A stretch of DNA of 6,750 nucleotides. It comes from an uncultured bacterium (lineage in GTDB: Bacteria > Actinomycetota > Coriobacteriia > Coriobacteriales > Coriobacteriaceae). The translations under genes were made by a program, and so were the position numbers. Of this stretch, positions 1 through 5,740 are shown piece by piece (position 1 is the first letter of the stretch; each line of letters begins with the position of its first letter). The notes beneath the pieces were generated by a model that was given only the letters and a program-made list of their open reading frames with translations, was not told the origin of the DNA and did not search any database. The DNA lies in assembly GCA_905214435.1 (NCBI GenBank), contig CAJMMA010000075.1:1-6750 (forward strand), read 5' to 3'.

Positions 1-22
1 TCTCCACCCGAGCATTGAATGA

Positions 23-50
23 GGCTCCAACGCAAGTTGGGGCCTTTTTT
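23..50 (+). terminator. Intrinsic (Rho-independent) terminator or attenuator hairpin
   Basis: A 9-bp stem (23-31 GGCTCCAAC with 36-44 GTTGGGGCC, one G-T wobble) closes a GCAA tetraloop of the GNRA class and is followed directly by six Ts (45-50). This is the textbook layout of an intrinsic terminator on the + strand. It most simply ends transcription of a gene lying left of the window. Because the next start codon is only 31 bases past the T tract, it could instead be a leader attenuator for the ABC-F gene; the window starts too late to tell. Confidence 0.85.
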
Positions 51-81
51 CATATTGGCACACAAGGTCAAAGGCGGCACC

Positions 82-2115
82 ATGATCCTCCTGGTCGACA
101 AGATCGAAAAAAGCTTCGGCGCACGCGTCCTCTTTAGCGGCGCGTCCTTCCAGATCAACCCCGGCGAGCGCTTCGCGCTCGTGGGCCCCAACGGCGCCGG
201 CAAAACCACCATGCTCAAAATCATCATGGGCATCGACAGTCCCGACTCCGGCCAGGTCCAGTACGCAAAGGACTGCCAGGTGGGCTACCTAGAGCAGGAA
301 ACTAATCTGGAACAAAAGGACACCACCATCCTCGCTGAGGTCATGGCCGCCGCCAAGGAAATCCGCCGCATGGGCGAGCGCGCCAACGAGCTGCAGGCCC
401 AGATCACCGAGCTCTCCGATCAGGGCAAGGACGTCGACGCACTCCTCAACGAGTATGGCCAGGTCCAGGACCGCTTTGAGCACCTGGGCGGCTACGAGCT
501 CGAGAGCAACGCCCGCAAGATCCTTTCCGGCCTGGGCTTTAAGGTCACCGACTTTGAGCGCCCGTGCTCCGAGTTCTCGGGTGGCTGGCAGATGCGCATC
601 GCACTCGCCAAGCTATTCCTGCGCCACCCCGACCTGCTGCTTCTGGACGAGCCCACCAACCACCTGGACCTCGAAAGCGTCCAGTGGCTGCGCGGCTTTA
701 TCGCCAACTACGACGGCGCCGTCCTCATCGTCAGTCACGACCGTGCCTTCATGGACGCCTGCGTCGACCACGTCGCCGCTCTCGAAAACCGTCGCGTAAC
801 CACCTACACCGGCAATTACAGCAGCTACCTCAAGCAGCGCGAGGACAACCTGGAGCAGATGCGCGCCAAGCGCGCCGCCCAGGAGCGCGACATCGCCCAC
901 ATGCAGGTCTTCGTCGACAAGTTCCGCTACAAGCCCACCAAGGCTGCCCAGGCTCAGGAGCGCATCCGAAAGATCGAGCAGATCAAAAAGGAGCTCGTCA
1001 TCCTGCCCGAGGGCCACAAGCACATCGATTTTAAGTTCCCTGACCCGCCGCGCTCGGGCGACATGGTCGTGGGTCTGGAGGGCGTGTCCAAGTCTTACGG
1101 CGACAAGCACATCTACAGCGATATCGACCTCAAGCTCTACCGCGGCGAGCACGTGGCGCTCGTCGGCCCCAACGGCGCCGGCAAGTCCACGCTCATGAAG
1201 ATCCTCGCCGGCCTGGAGCCGCCCACCACCGGCACCCGGGACCTGGGCACCAACGTGGGCGTGGCCTACTACGCCCAGCACGCACTCGAGGGCATGACCG
1301 AGTCCAATACCGTCCTGCAAGAGATCGACACCGTCACGCCCAAGTGGACCGTGCCGCAGCAGCGCAGCCTGCTGGGCGCCTTCCTGTTTAGCGACAATGA
1401 TTCCATCGAAAAGCAGGTTCGCGTCCTCTCCGGAGGCGAAAAGGCGCGTCTGGCCCTGGCCAAAATGCTCGTGGCCCCCGAGGCGCTCCTGTGCCTGGAC
1501 GAGCCCACCAACCACCTGGACATCGACTCGGTGGACATGCTCGAGAACGCCCTGCAGAACTTCCCCGGCACCATCGTGCTGATCAGCCACGACGAGCACC
1601 TGGTACGCGCTGTGGCCAACCGCATTATTGACATCCGCGATGGCAAGGTCACGGTCTACGACGGAGACTACGACTACTACCTCTACAAGCGCGAGGACCT
1701 CGCAGCCCGCGCCGCCGCCGAGGCGGCAGGGGAGAGTGCACCGGCCGCGACCAAGTCCGCTAAGGTCACCGCGGCCCAGCCCGACACCCCCGCCACCGCT
1801 TCCAAGCCTGCCGAGGGCAAAAAGACCAAGGAGCAAAAGCGCGCCGAGGCCCAGGCCCGCGCCGCGCTCAACAAAAAGCTCAAGGGCGTGCGCAACCAGC
1901 TCAAGAAGATCGAGGCGGAGCTCGACAAAAAGCGCGCCCGCTATGACGAGCTTATGGAATTGATGGCAAGCGAAGAGCTTTATGCCGATCAGGACAAGTT
2001 CAATGCCGCGCTGGGGGAATATAACGGCCTTAAGCAAGAGCTGCCCAAGCTCGAGGACGAATGGCTGGAGCTTTCCACCCAGATCGAAGAGGAGACCGCG
2101 CGTGAACTCTCGTAA
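82..2115 (+). CDS. ABC-F family ATP-binding protein with C-terminal coiled coil (Uup/YdiF type)
   Basis: This 677-residue soluble protein has two ABC ATPase domains and no membrane segments, the mark of ABC-F proteins, which bind the ribosome near the E site and act on stalled or antibiotic-bound translation. Domain 1 has Walker A GPNGAGKT (35-42), signature FSGGW (about 165-169), Walker B LLLLDE (185-190) followed by PTNHLD, and switch SHDR (218-221). A helical, basic P-site tRNA interaction linker follows (about 240-310, containing FRYKPTKAAQAQERIR). Domain 2 has Walker A GPNGAGKST (362-370), signature LSGGEKAR (449-456) and LLCLDEPTNHLD (469-480). Both catalytic glutamates are present. An Ala/Pro/Lys-rich linker (about 541-590) leads to a charged coiled coil (about 590-675), as in Uup and YdiF. 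I chose ATG 82 because AAAGGCGG (70-77) precedes it and the protein then opens with the usual ABC-F sequence; the in-frame ATG at 19 lies ahead of the terminator stem and has no ribosome binding site. Whether it confers resistance or is a housekeeping factor cannot be read from sequence; the coiled-coil tail favours housekeeping. Confidence 0.95.
   Translation: MILLVDKIEKSFGARVLFSGASFQINPGERFALVGPNGAGKTTMLKIIMGIDSPDSGQVQYAKDCQVGYLEQETNLEQKDTTILAEVMAAAKEIRRMGERANELQAQITELSDQGKDVDALLNEYGQVQDRFEHLGGYELESNARKILSGLGFKVTDFERPCSEFSGGWQMRIALAKLFLRHPDLLLLDEPTNHLDLESVQWLRGFIANYDGAVLIVSHDRAFMDACVDHVAALENRRVTTYTGNYSSYLKQREDNLEQMRAKRAAQERDIAHMQVFVDKFRYKPTKAAQAQERIRKIEQIKKELVILPEGHKHIDFKFPDPPRSGDMVVGLEGVSKSYGDKHIYSDIDLKLYRGEHVALVGPNGAGKSTLMKILAGLEPPTTGTRDLGTNVGVAYYAQHALEGMTESNTVLQEIDTVTPKWTVPQQRSLLGAFLFSDNDSIEKQVRVLSGGEKARLALAKMLVAPEALLCLDEPTNHLDIDSVDMLENALQNFPGTIVLISHDEHLVRAVANRIIDIRDGKVTVYDGDYDYYLYKREDLAARAAAEAAGESAPAATKSAKVTAAQPDTPATASKPAEGKKTKEQKRAEAQARAALNKKLKGVRNQLKKIEAELDKKRARYDELMELMASEELYADQDKFNAALGEYNGLKQELPKLEDEWLELSTQIEEETARELS
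2088..2094 (+). promoter_or_regulatory. Ribosome binding site that decides the GTG start at 2102
   Basis: AGAGGAG lies within the last codons of the ABC-F gene, 7 bases before GTG 2102. No comparable site precedes the alternative in-frame ATG at 2132, so it supports the GTG start and the 14-base overlap with the ABC-F gene. Confidence 0.7.
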
Positions 2116-2398
2116 AGCCACCGCCGTGGCTATGAGCATCATCGCCATCGCTTGTCGCATCTGCGGCATCTTTATGAGCGCGATGACCGTGCTGCTGTGC
2201 TTTAGCGGCCTCACCGCCAAGCTGCAGATCGTGGGCTTTGTCGTTGAGCTTTCGCGTGCGTTGCCGAGCGCCATCGCCGGCTACGGCGTCATCACATCGC
2301 CCTTTGGCGGCGTGTTCCGCCTGGATTACGCCATCGTCGCGGTAATCCTCTTTGTGGCCGACTACCTGCTCACGCGCGCCTCGCGCCGCGTCCGCTAG
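2102..2398 (+). CDS. Small membrane protein of unknown function (98 aa)
   Basis: I do not recognise this family. The GTG start gives 98 residues beginning MNSRKATAVAMSI. There is a short basic N terminus, a strong hydrophobic helix at about 7-34, a moderately hydrophobic middle (about 41-62, LQIVGFVVEL then an Ala/Pro-containing stretch), a second clear membrane helix at about 74-91 (YAIVAVILFVADYLL), and a basic tail RASRRVR. Two helices with positive charge at both ends suggest both termini face the cytoplasm. No catalytic motif or signal-peptidase site is evident. The gene overlaps the end of the ABC-F gene by 14 bases and ends 9 bases before the M50 protease start, so it should be translationally coupled to the ABC-F gene and co-transcribed with both. 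Its codon choice resembles that of its neighbours. The alternative start, ATG 2132, would give 88 residues but lacks a clear ribosome binding site. Confidence 0.78.
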   Translation: MNSRKATAVAMSIIAIACRICGIFMSAMTVLLCFSGLTAKLQIVGFVVELSRALPSAIAGYGVITSPFGGVFRLDYAIVAVILFVADYLLTRASRRVR

Positions 2399-2407
2399 GG
2401 GATCGAT

Positions 2408-3091
2408 ATGTCCAGCAGCTACCTCATGAACCTGCTCGCAAGCGCCGTTGCCGTCATCTTGGGTATCGTCATCCACGAGAGCGCGCACGCCGCCGCGGCC
2501 TGGGCGCTCGGCGACAAGACGGCCCGTTCGCGCGGCCGCGTCTCGCTCAACCCGCTCAACCATATCGACCCGTTTGGCACCATCATCCTTCCGCTGCTGA
2601 TGCTTGCGGCCGGCGGCCCGGTGTTCGCCTTCGCCAAGCCCGTGCCCGTCTACCTCAACAACCTCAAGCACCCCAAGCGCGACGAGGTCCTGGTGAGCTC
2701 GGCCGGCCCCGCGTCGAACATCGCACTCGCGTGCCTCGCTGCAGCGCTCATGCACGCAGCATATGGCATCCTCTACGCCAGCATGTCCTTTGCCGTGGCG
2801 TCCCAAATCATGAACTTCGGTGCCACGTTTATCGTGGTCAACCTGTCGCTCGCGTTCTTTAACCTCATCCCGATCCCGCCGCTCGACGGCTCGTCGATCA
2901 TCGTCCCATTCCTCAAGGGCAAGGCGCTCAACAACTATTACCGTCTGCAGCAATACGCCATGCCGATCCTTATCATTGTGCTGTACCTGCTGCCCATGTG
3001 GACCGGCATCGACGTGATCGGCCGCTATTTCGACGTTACCGTGTATCCGCTGGCTGAGCGGCTGCTCGACTTCGCAATCGCTGGCATCTAG
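2408..3091 (+). CDS. M50 family (site-2 protease type) membrane zinc metalloprotease
   Basis: This 227-residue polytopic membrane protein has the hallmarks of the S2P/M50 family, whose members cut substrates inside the membrane. The zinc site HESAH is at 23-27 (H23 and H27 ligands, E24 catalytic) at the end of the first helix. It is followed by the conserved RGRVSLNPLNHIDPFGT (42-58) and FAFAKPVPV (73-81), then SAGPASNI (98-105). The third ligand is D160 in NLIPIPPLDGS (152-162). Hydrophobic segments lie at about 7-25, 56-72, 100-120, 136-158 and 184-199. There is no PDZ domain, so it belongs to the compact minimal subgroup common next to scpA in Gram-positive bacteria, not to the RseP or Rip1 type. 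AGGGGA (2397-2402), overlapping the previous stop codon, serves as ribosome binding site. All catalytic residues are intact. Its substrate is unknown. Confidence 0.94.
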   Translation: MSSSYLMNLLASAVAVILGIVIHESAHAAAAWALGDKTARSRGRVSLNPLNHIDPFGTIILPLLMLAAGGPVFAFAKPVPVYLNNLKHPKRDEVLVSSAGPASNIALACLAAALMHAAYGILYASMSFAVASQIMNFGATFIVVNLSLAFFNLIPIPPLDGSSIIVPFLKGKALNNYYRLQQYAMPILIIVLYLLPMWTGIDVIGRYFDVTVYPLAERLLDFAIAGI

Positions 3092-3099
3092 GGTAAACT
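3071..3099 (+). promoter_or_regulatory. Possible sigma-70-type promoter for the scpA operon
   Basis: TTCGCA (3071-3076) and TAAACT (3094-3099) each match the -35 and -10 consensus at 4 of 6 positions and are separated by exactly 17 bases. The -10 lies just past the stop codon of the protease gene, in the only sizeable gap before scpA. Transcription would start near 3105-3107, leaving a leader of about 70 bases. The match is moderate, and readthrough from the upstream genes remains possible. Confidence 0.4.
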
Positions 3100-3106
3100 T
3101 ACAGGT

Positions 3107-3125
3107 CGACCGTGCAAAACGGTCG
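3107..3125 (+). promoter_or_regulatory. Stem-loop in the scpA leader (perfect 7-bp inverted repeat)
   Basis: CGACCGT (3107-3113) and ACGGTCG (3119-3125) are perfect inverted repeats around a GCAAA loop. No T tract follows, so it is not an intrinsic terminator. If the promoter at 3071-3099 is real, this hairpin sits at the extreme 5' end of the mRNA, where such structures commonly slow decay. A DNA operator is the alternative. Confidence 0.5.
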
Positions 3126-3142
3126 CAACATGCACCCAAACC

Positions 3143-3157
3143 GCGCCGCGAAGGCGC
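3143..3157 (+). promoter_or_regulatory. Short GC stem-loop just before the scpA ribosome binding site
   Basis: GCGCC (3143-3147) can pair with GGCGC (3153-3157) around a GCGAA loop. It ends 4 bases before the AAAGGAGGT ribosome binding site at 3162-3170. It leaves that site unpaired, so it may help keep it exposed. A stem this short can arise by chance in GC-rich DNA. Confidence 0.25.
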
Positions 3158-3175
3158 CGTCAAAGGAGGTCGAAG

Positions 3176-3985
3176 ATGTCGTATCGCGTGTCGACGCAGG
3201 TCTACAGCGGACCGTTCGACCTGCTGCTGCAGCTGGTAACTCGCCAAAAAGTAGATATCGGCGCTATCTCCATTAGCGAGGTGGCCGAGCAATACCTTGC
3301 CGAGGTCGAGCGCATCGAGGCACTAGACCTGGACGTGGCGAGCGACTTTTTGCTTGTCGCGGCAACCCTTCTGGACATTAAGGCCGCCTCGCTGGTCCCC
3401 CAAGAGGCCCCGCGCAACACCGACGAAGATGACGAGGACGACGAAGACCTCGAGGAACTCAGCACGCTCGACGGCGATGCCCTGCGCGAGGTCCTGATCC
3501 AGCGCTTGATCGCCTACAAGCAGTTTAAAGGCGCGGCGGCGGCCCTTGGCGCGCGCATGCAGGCCGAGAGCCGCATGCATCCGCGCGTGGCCGGCCCCGA
3601 CCCCGAGTTCTTGGGCCTTATGCCCGACTACTTGGCCGGCATCACCCTGCGCGGCCTGGCCGTTATCTGCGCAGACCTGGACGGCAAGCGCCAGACCTTC
3701 CTGCTGGAGGCCGAGCACGTGGCGCCGCATCGCGTGCCGCTCGACCTGACGGTGGCCTCGGTCGACCGCTTTACCATGGCGCACCAAACCTGCACCTTCC
3801 GCGAGCTGCTGGACGGCGACGCCACCACCGAGCAGCTCGTCGTCACCTTCCTGGCTATGCTCGAGCTTGCCAAACGCGGCTCGCTCACGCTGAGCCAGGA
3901 CGAGATCTTTGGAACCATCTGCATCAACCGCGTCGAGGGCGCCGAGGCCTACGTGCCCGGCGAGGGCCCCGAGCTCACCGAATAG
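3176..3985 (+). CDS. scpA: Segregation and condensation protein A (kleisin subunit of SMC-ScpAB)
   Basis: ScpA is the kleisin that bridges the two SMC heads and binds an ScpB dimer, forming the bacterial condensin that organises and segregates newly replicated origins. The 269-residue length is normal. The N-terminal SMC-neck-binding part has the family motif YSGPFDLLLQL (10-20), then DIGAISISEVAEQYL (27-41) and FLLVAATLLDIKAASLVP (58-75). A strongly acidic linker (83-94) precedes the central ScpB-binding helices, including LIQRLIAYKQFKGAAAAL. The C-terminal winged helix that contacts the SMC cap spans about 215-255, with LAMLELAKRGSLTLSQDEIF. ATG 3176 has a near-perfect ribosome binding site (AAAGGAGGT, 3162-3170). 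It starts the second gene block after an 84-base gap, and scpB follows 11 bases later. The smc gene is not in the window, as is usual for scpAB loci. Confidence 0.97.
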   Translation: MSYRVSTQVYSGPFDLLLQLVTRQKVDIGAISISEVAEQYLAEVERIEALDLDVASDFLLVAATLLDIKAASLVPQEAPRNTDEDDEDDEDLEELSTLDGDALREVLIQRLIAYKQFKGAAAALGARMQAESRMHPRVAGPDPEFLGLMPDYLAGITLRGLAVICADLDGKRQTFLLEAEHVAPHRVPLDLTVASVDRFTMAHQTCTFRELLDGDATTEQLVVTFLAMLELAKRGSLTLSQDEIFGTICINRVEGAEAYVPGEGPELTE

Positions 3986-3996
3986 GAGCCGCAACC

Positions 3997-4725
3997 ATGT
4001 CAACCCTTTCCACGCTGGAGGCAAACAGCCTCAAAGGCGCCCTCGAGGCGCTGCTGCTGGTGTCGAGCGACCCGGTGAGTGCGCCCGCGCTGGCCGGCGC
4101 ACTGGATATCGCCCCCGGCGAGTGCGCGTTGCTGCTCGCCGAGCTCAAGGTTGAGTACGAGGAGGCCAACCGTGGCTTTCAGCTGCGCGAGGTCGCCGGC
4201 GGCTGGCGCCTGTTCACGCACCCCGCTTACCACGACGTGGTCGAGGCCTATGTGTTGAGCTGGGACACGCAAAAGCTGTCCCAGGCGGCGCTCGAAACCC
4301 TGGCCGTCATCGCATACCACCAGCCTGTGACGCGCGAGGTGGTCAAGGGCATCCGCGGCGTCAATTCCGACGGCGTCATCGCGTCGCTCGTCGACAAAGG
4401 TCTAGTGCGCGAGCTCGGCCGCGACCCCCAGCGAGGTCAAGCCATCATCTACGGCACGACCAACGCCTTCTTGGAAAAGTTCGGTCTGCGCTCCACCCGC
4501 GACCTGCCCGACCTGGAGCAGTTTGCCCCCGACGAGCAATCGCGTCAGTTTATCCGCGAGCGCCTGAGCGGCCGCAGCATTCAGTCCACGCTCGAGGAGC
4601 AGGCCGATGACCTGGACGATGAGCGCGAACTGCTCGATACCGATGTTGAAGATGTTGAGGCAGTCAAGGACTTGGAAACCCTGGTCGTCGACGAGACCTC
4701 GGAGGATTTGCATGACGAGGACTAA
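3997..4725 (+). CDS. scpB: Segregation and condensation protein B
   Basis: ScpB forms a dimer of tandem winged-helix domains (KITE protein) that clasps the central region of ScpA in the SMC complex. The 242-residue product shows the first domain from LKGALEALLLVSSDPVS (12-28) to GFQLREVAGGWRLFT (60-74). The second begins with LSQAALETLAVIAYHQPVTR (94-113) and runs through IRGVNSDGVIASLVDKGLV (119-137) to YGTTNAFLEKFGL (152-164); all are typical ScpB blocks. A long acidic tail (about 203-242) follows, as often seen in this family and probably disordered. The ribosome binding site TAGGAG (3983-3988) includes the scpA stop codon, so the two subunits are probably translated together. The last 14 bases overlap the start of rluB. 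Confidence 0.97.
   Translation: MSTLSTLEANSLKGALEALLLVSSDPVSAPALAGALDIAPGECALLLAELKVEYEEANRGFQLREVAGGWRLFTHPAYHDVVEAYVLSWDTQKLSQAALETLAVIAYHQPVTREVVKGIRGVNSDGVIASLVDKGLVRELGRDPQRGQAIIYGTTNAFLEKFGLRSTRDLPDLEQFAPDEQSRQFIRERLSGRSIQSTLEEQADDLDDERELLDTDVEDVEAVKDLETLVVDETSEDLHDED
4701..4705 (+). promoter_or_regulatory. Ribosome binding site that decides the rluB start at 4712
   Basis: GGAGG lies inside the scpB tail codons, 6 bases before ATG 4712. The next in-frame ATG (4799), where the S4 domain begins, has no purine-rich site before it. This supports the longer product and the scpB/rluB overlap. Confidence 0.7.
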
Positions 4726-5674
4726 CGAAGTAGGGGAGACGCGCGCCACGGACAGCACAGCGCCCGCCACCGACGCCCAGCCCGTCTATCCGCACACCAT
4801 GCGCCTGCAGCGCTTTTTGGCGCGCGCGGGCGTGGCGAGCCGCCGTGGCTCGGAGGACCTAATGACCGCCGGCCGCGTGACCGTCAACGGCGAGGTCGCG
4901 ACCGAGCTGGGCACCAAGGTCGATGTCGACCACGATCACATCGAGGTCGACGGCATGCCCGTCAAGCTCAACCAGGGCGCCGTGTACTTGATGCTCTACA
5001 AGCCGACCGGCTACCTCACCACCATGAGCGACCCGCAGGAGCGCCCTTGCGTGGCCGACCTGGTCCCGCGCGACCGCTTTCCGGGCCTGTTTCCAGTGGG
5101 CCGCCTGGACCGCGACACCACGGGCCTTTTGCTCTTTACCACCGACGGCGACATGTCGCAGGATCTGCTGCACCCCAGCAAGCACGTCTACAAGACCTAC
5201 CAGGCGCTCGTGGACGGACGGCTGTCCGACCGCGACTTGGAACCACTCCGCAGCGGCATCGAGCTCGACGACGGCCTGTGCCAGCCGGCGATCTGCCGCG
5301 TCATCAACGCGCGCGAGGCCGAGGCCGTAGCTCCCCAGGGCGTCAAACCCGGCACCACCGCCGTGGAGGTCATAATCCGCGAGGGTCGTAAAAACCAGGT
5401 CAAGCGCATGCTGGGCAAGATTCACCATCCTGTGATCCGCCTGCACCGCTGCAACTTTGCCGGCCTTGAGCTCGAGGGCGTGGCCAAGGGCTCGTGGCGC
5501 GAGCTCACCGACCGCGAGGTGCAGATCCTCAAGGCCGGCGGCATCCCGCCCAAGCAGGCCAGCTCCAAGCGCGCCGCCGCGCCCGCGACCAACACCGCCA
5601 GCCGCACGCGTCACCACGGCAGCCACGGCTCCGCACCCAAGCGCAACACCTACCGCGAGCGCTACACAGGCTAG
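4712..5674 (+). CDS. rluB: 23S rRNA pseudouridine synthase, RsuA/RluB family
   Basis: The enzyme converts a uridine of rRNA to pseudouridine; in E. coli RluB the target is U2605 in the peptidyl-transferase region of 23S rRNA. The 320-residue protein has a 29-residue Thr/Ala/Pro-containing N-terminal extension and an S4 RNA-binding domain from MRLQRFLARAGVASRR (30-45) to about 78. The catalytic domain opens with YLMLYKPTGYLTTM (92-105) and has the active-site motif GRLDRDTTGLLL (130-141), in which D133 is the nucleophile. VIIREGRKNQVKRML (220-234) is the conserved C-terminal block. A basic, low-complexity tail (about 281-320, rich in Lys/Arg/Ala/Ser/His) probably adds RNA affinity. RluB is preferred over RsuA, RluE or RluF because the S4 domain is present and the gene directly follows scpAB, its usual place in Gram-positive bacteria. 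The start overlaps scpB by 14 bases, implying translational coupling. Confidence 0.93.
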   Translation: MTRTNEVGETRATDSTAPATDAQPVYPHTMRLQRFLARAGVASRRGSEDLMTAGRVTVNGEVATELGTKVDVDHDHIEVDGMPVKLNQGAVYLMLYKPTGYLTTMSDPQERPCVADLVPRDRFPGLFPVGRLDRDTTGLLLFTTDGDMSQDLLHPSKHVYKTYQALVDGRLSDRDLEPLRSGIELDDGLCQPAICRVINAREAEAVAPQGVKPGTTAVEVIIREGRKNQVKRMLGKIHHPVIRLHRCNFAGLELEGVAKGSWRELTDREVQILKAGGIPPKQASSKRAAAPATNTASRTRHHGSHGSAPKRNTYRERYTG

Positions 5675-5725
5675 GCAACCCGCCGCGCCCCAACGCCCGC
5701 GAACCATACCAGCACGTCAACCACC
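5675..5725 (+). other. C-rich, G-poor spacer between rluB and cmk
   Basis: The first 51 bases of this gap contain 27 C, 13 A, 9 G and only 2 T. I see no stable stem-loop and no promoter that I trust. The composition resembles the unstructured C-rich RNA favoured by Rho, but could simply be spacer drift. The cmk ribosome binding site follows at 5727-5734. Confidence 0.4.
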
Positions 5726-5740
5726 GAAAGGAAGCATTGC

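Noticed and set aside
19..81. In-frame upstream ATG extending the ABC-F protein by 21 residues
   Set aside because: The extension runs through the terminator hairpin and T tract, has no ribosome binding site, and the protein from ATG 82 already begins with the normal ABC-F N terminus.
1982..2101. Longer N terminus for the small membrane protein starting at ATG 1982
   Set aside because: The added 40 residues are the out-of-frame reading of the ABC-F coiled coil. GTG 2102 has the AGAGGAG site and leaves a sensible membrane protein.
613..2274. 553-codon open frame on the minus strand opposite the ABC-F gene
   Set aside because: It is a by-product of high GC third-position bias. The translation is a Leu/Val/Gly/Ala-rich string without domains, and the opposite strand carries an unmistakable ABC-F protein.
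2030..3292. 420-codon open frame on the minus strand across the small membrane protein and protease genes
   Set aside because: It spans several real + strand genes and an intergenic gap. Its translation is rich in His/Asp/Arg/Gly with no recognisable motif, as expected for an antisense shadow.
3342..3360. Stem-loop with a T run inside scpA
   Set aside because: GCGAC/GTCGC can pair but the Ts fall in the loop, not after the stem, and it lies in conserved ScpA codons, so it is not a terminator.
4607..4711. Longer N terminus for RluB starting at ATG 4607
   Set aside because: It would lie wholly inside scpB, gives a sequence unlike the family, and lacks a ribosome binding site; ATG 4712 has GGAGG at proper spacing.
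4859..5707. 282-codon minus-strand open frame opposite rluB
   Set aside because: Low-complexity Ala/Val/Gly/Leu translation opposite a gene with a complete catalytic motif set; no sign of independent coding.
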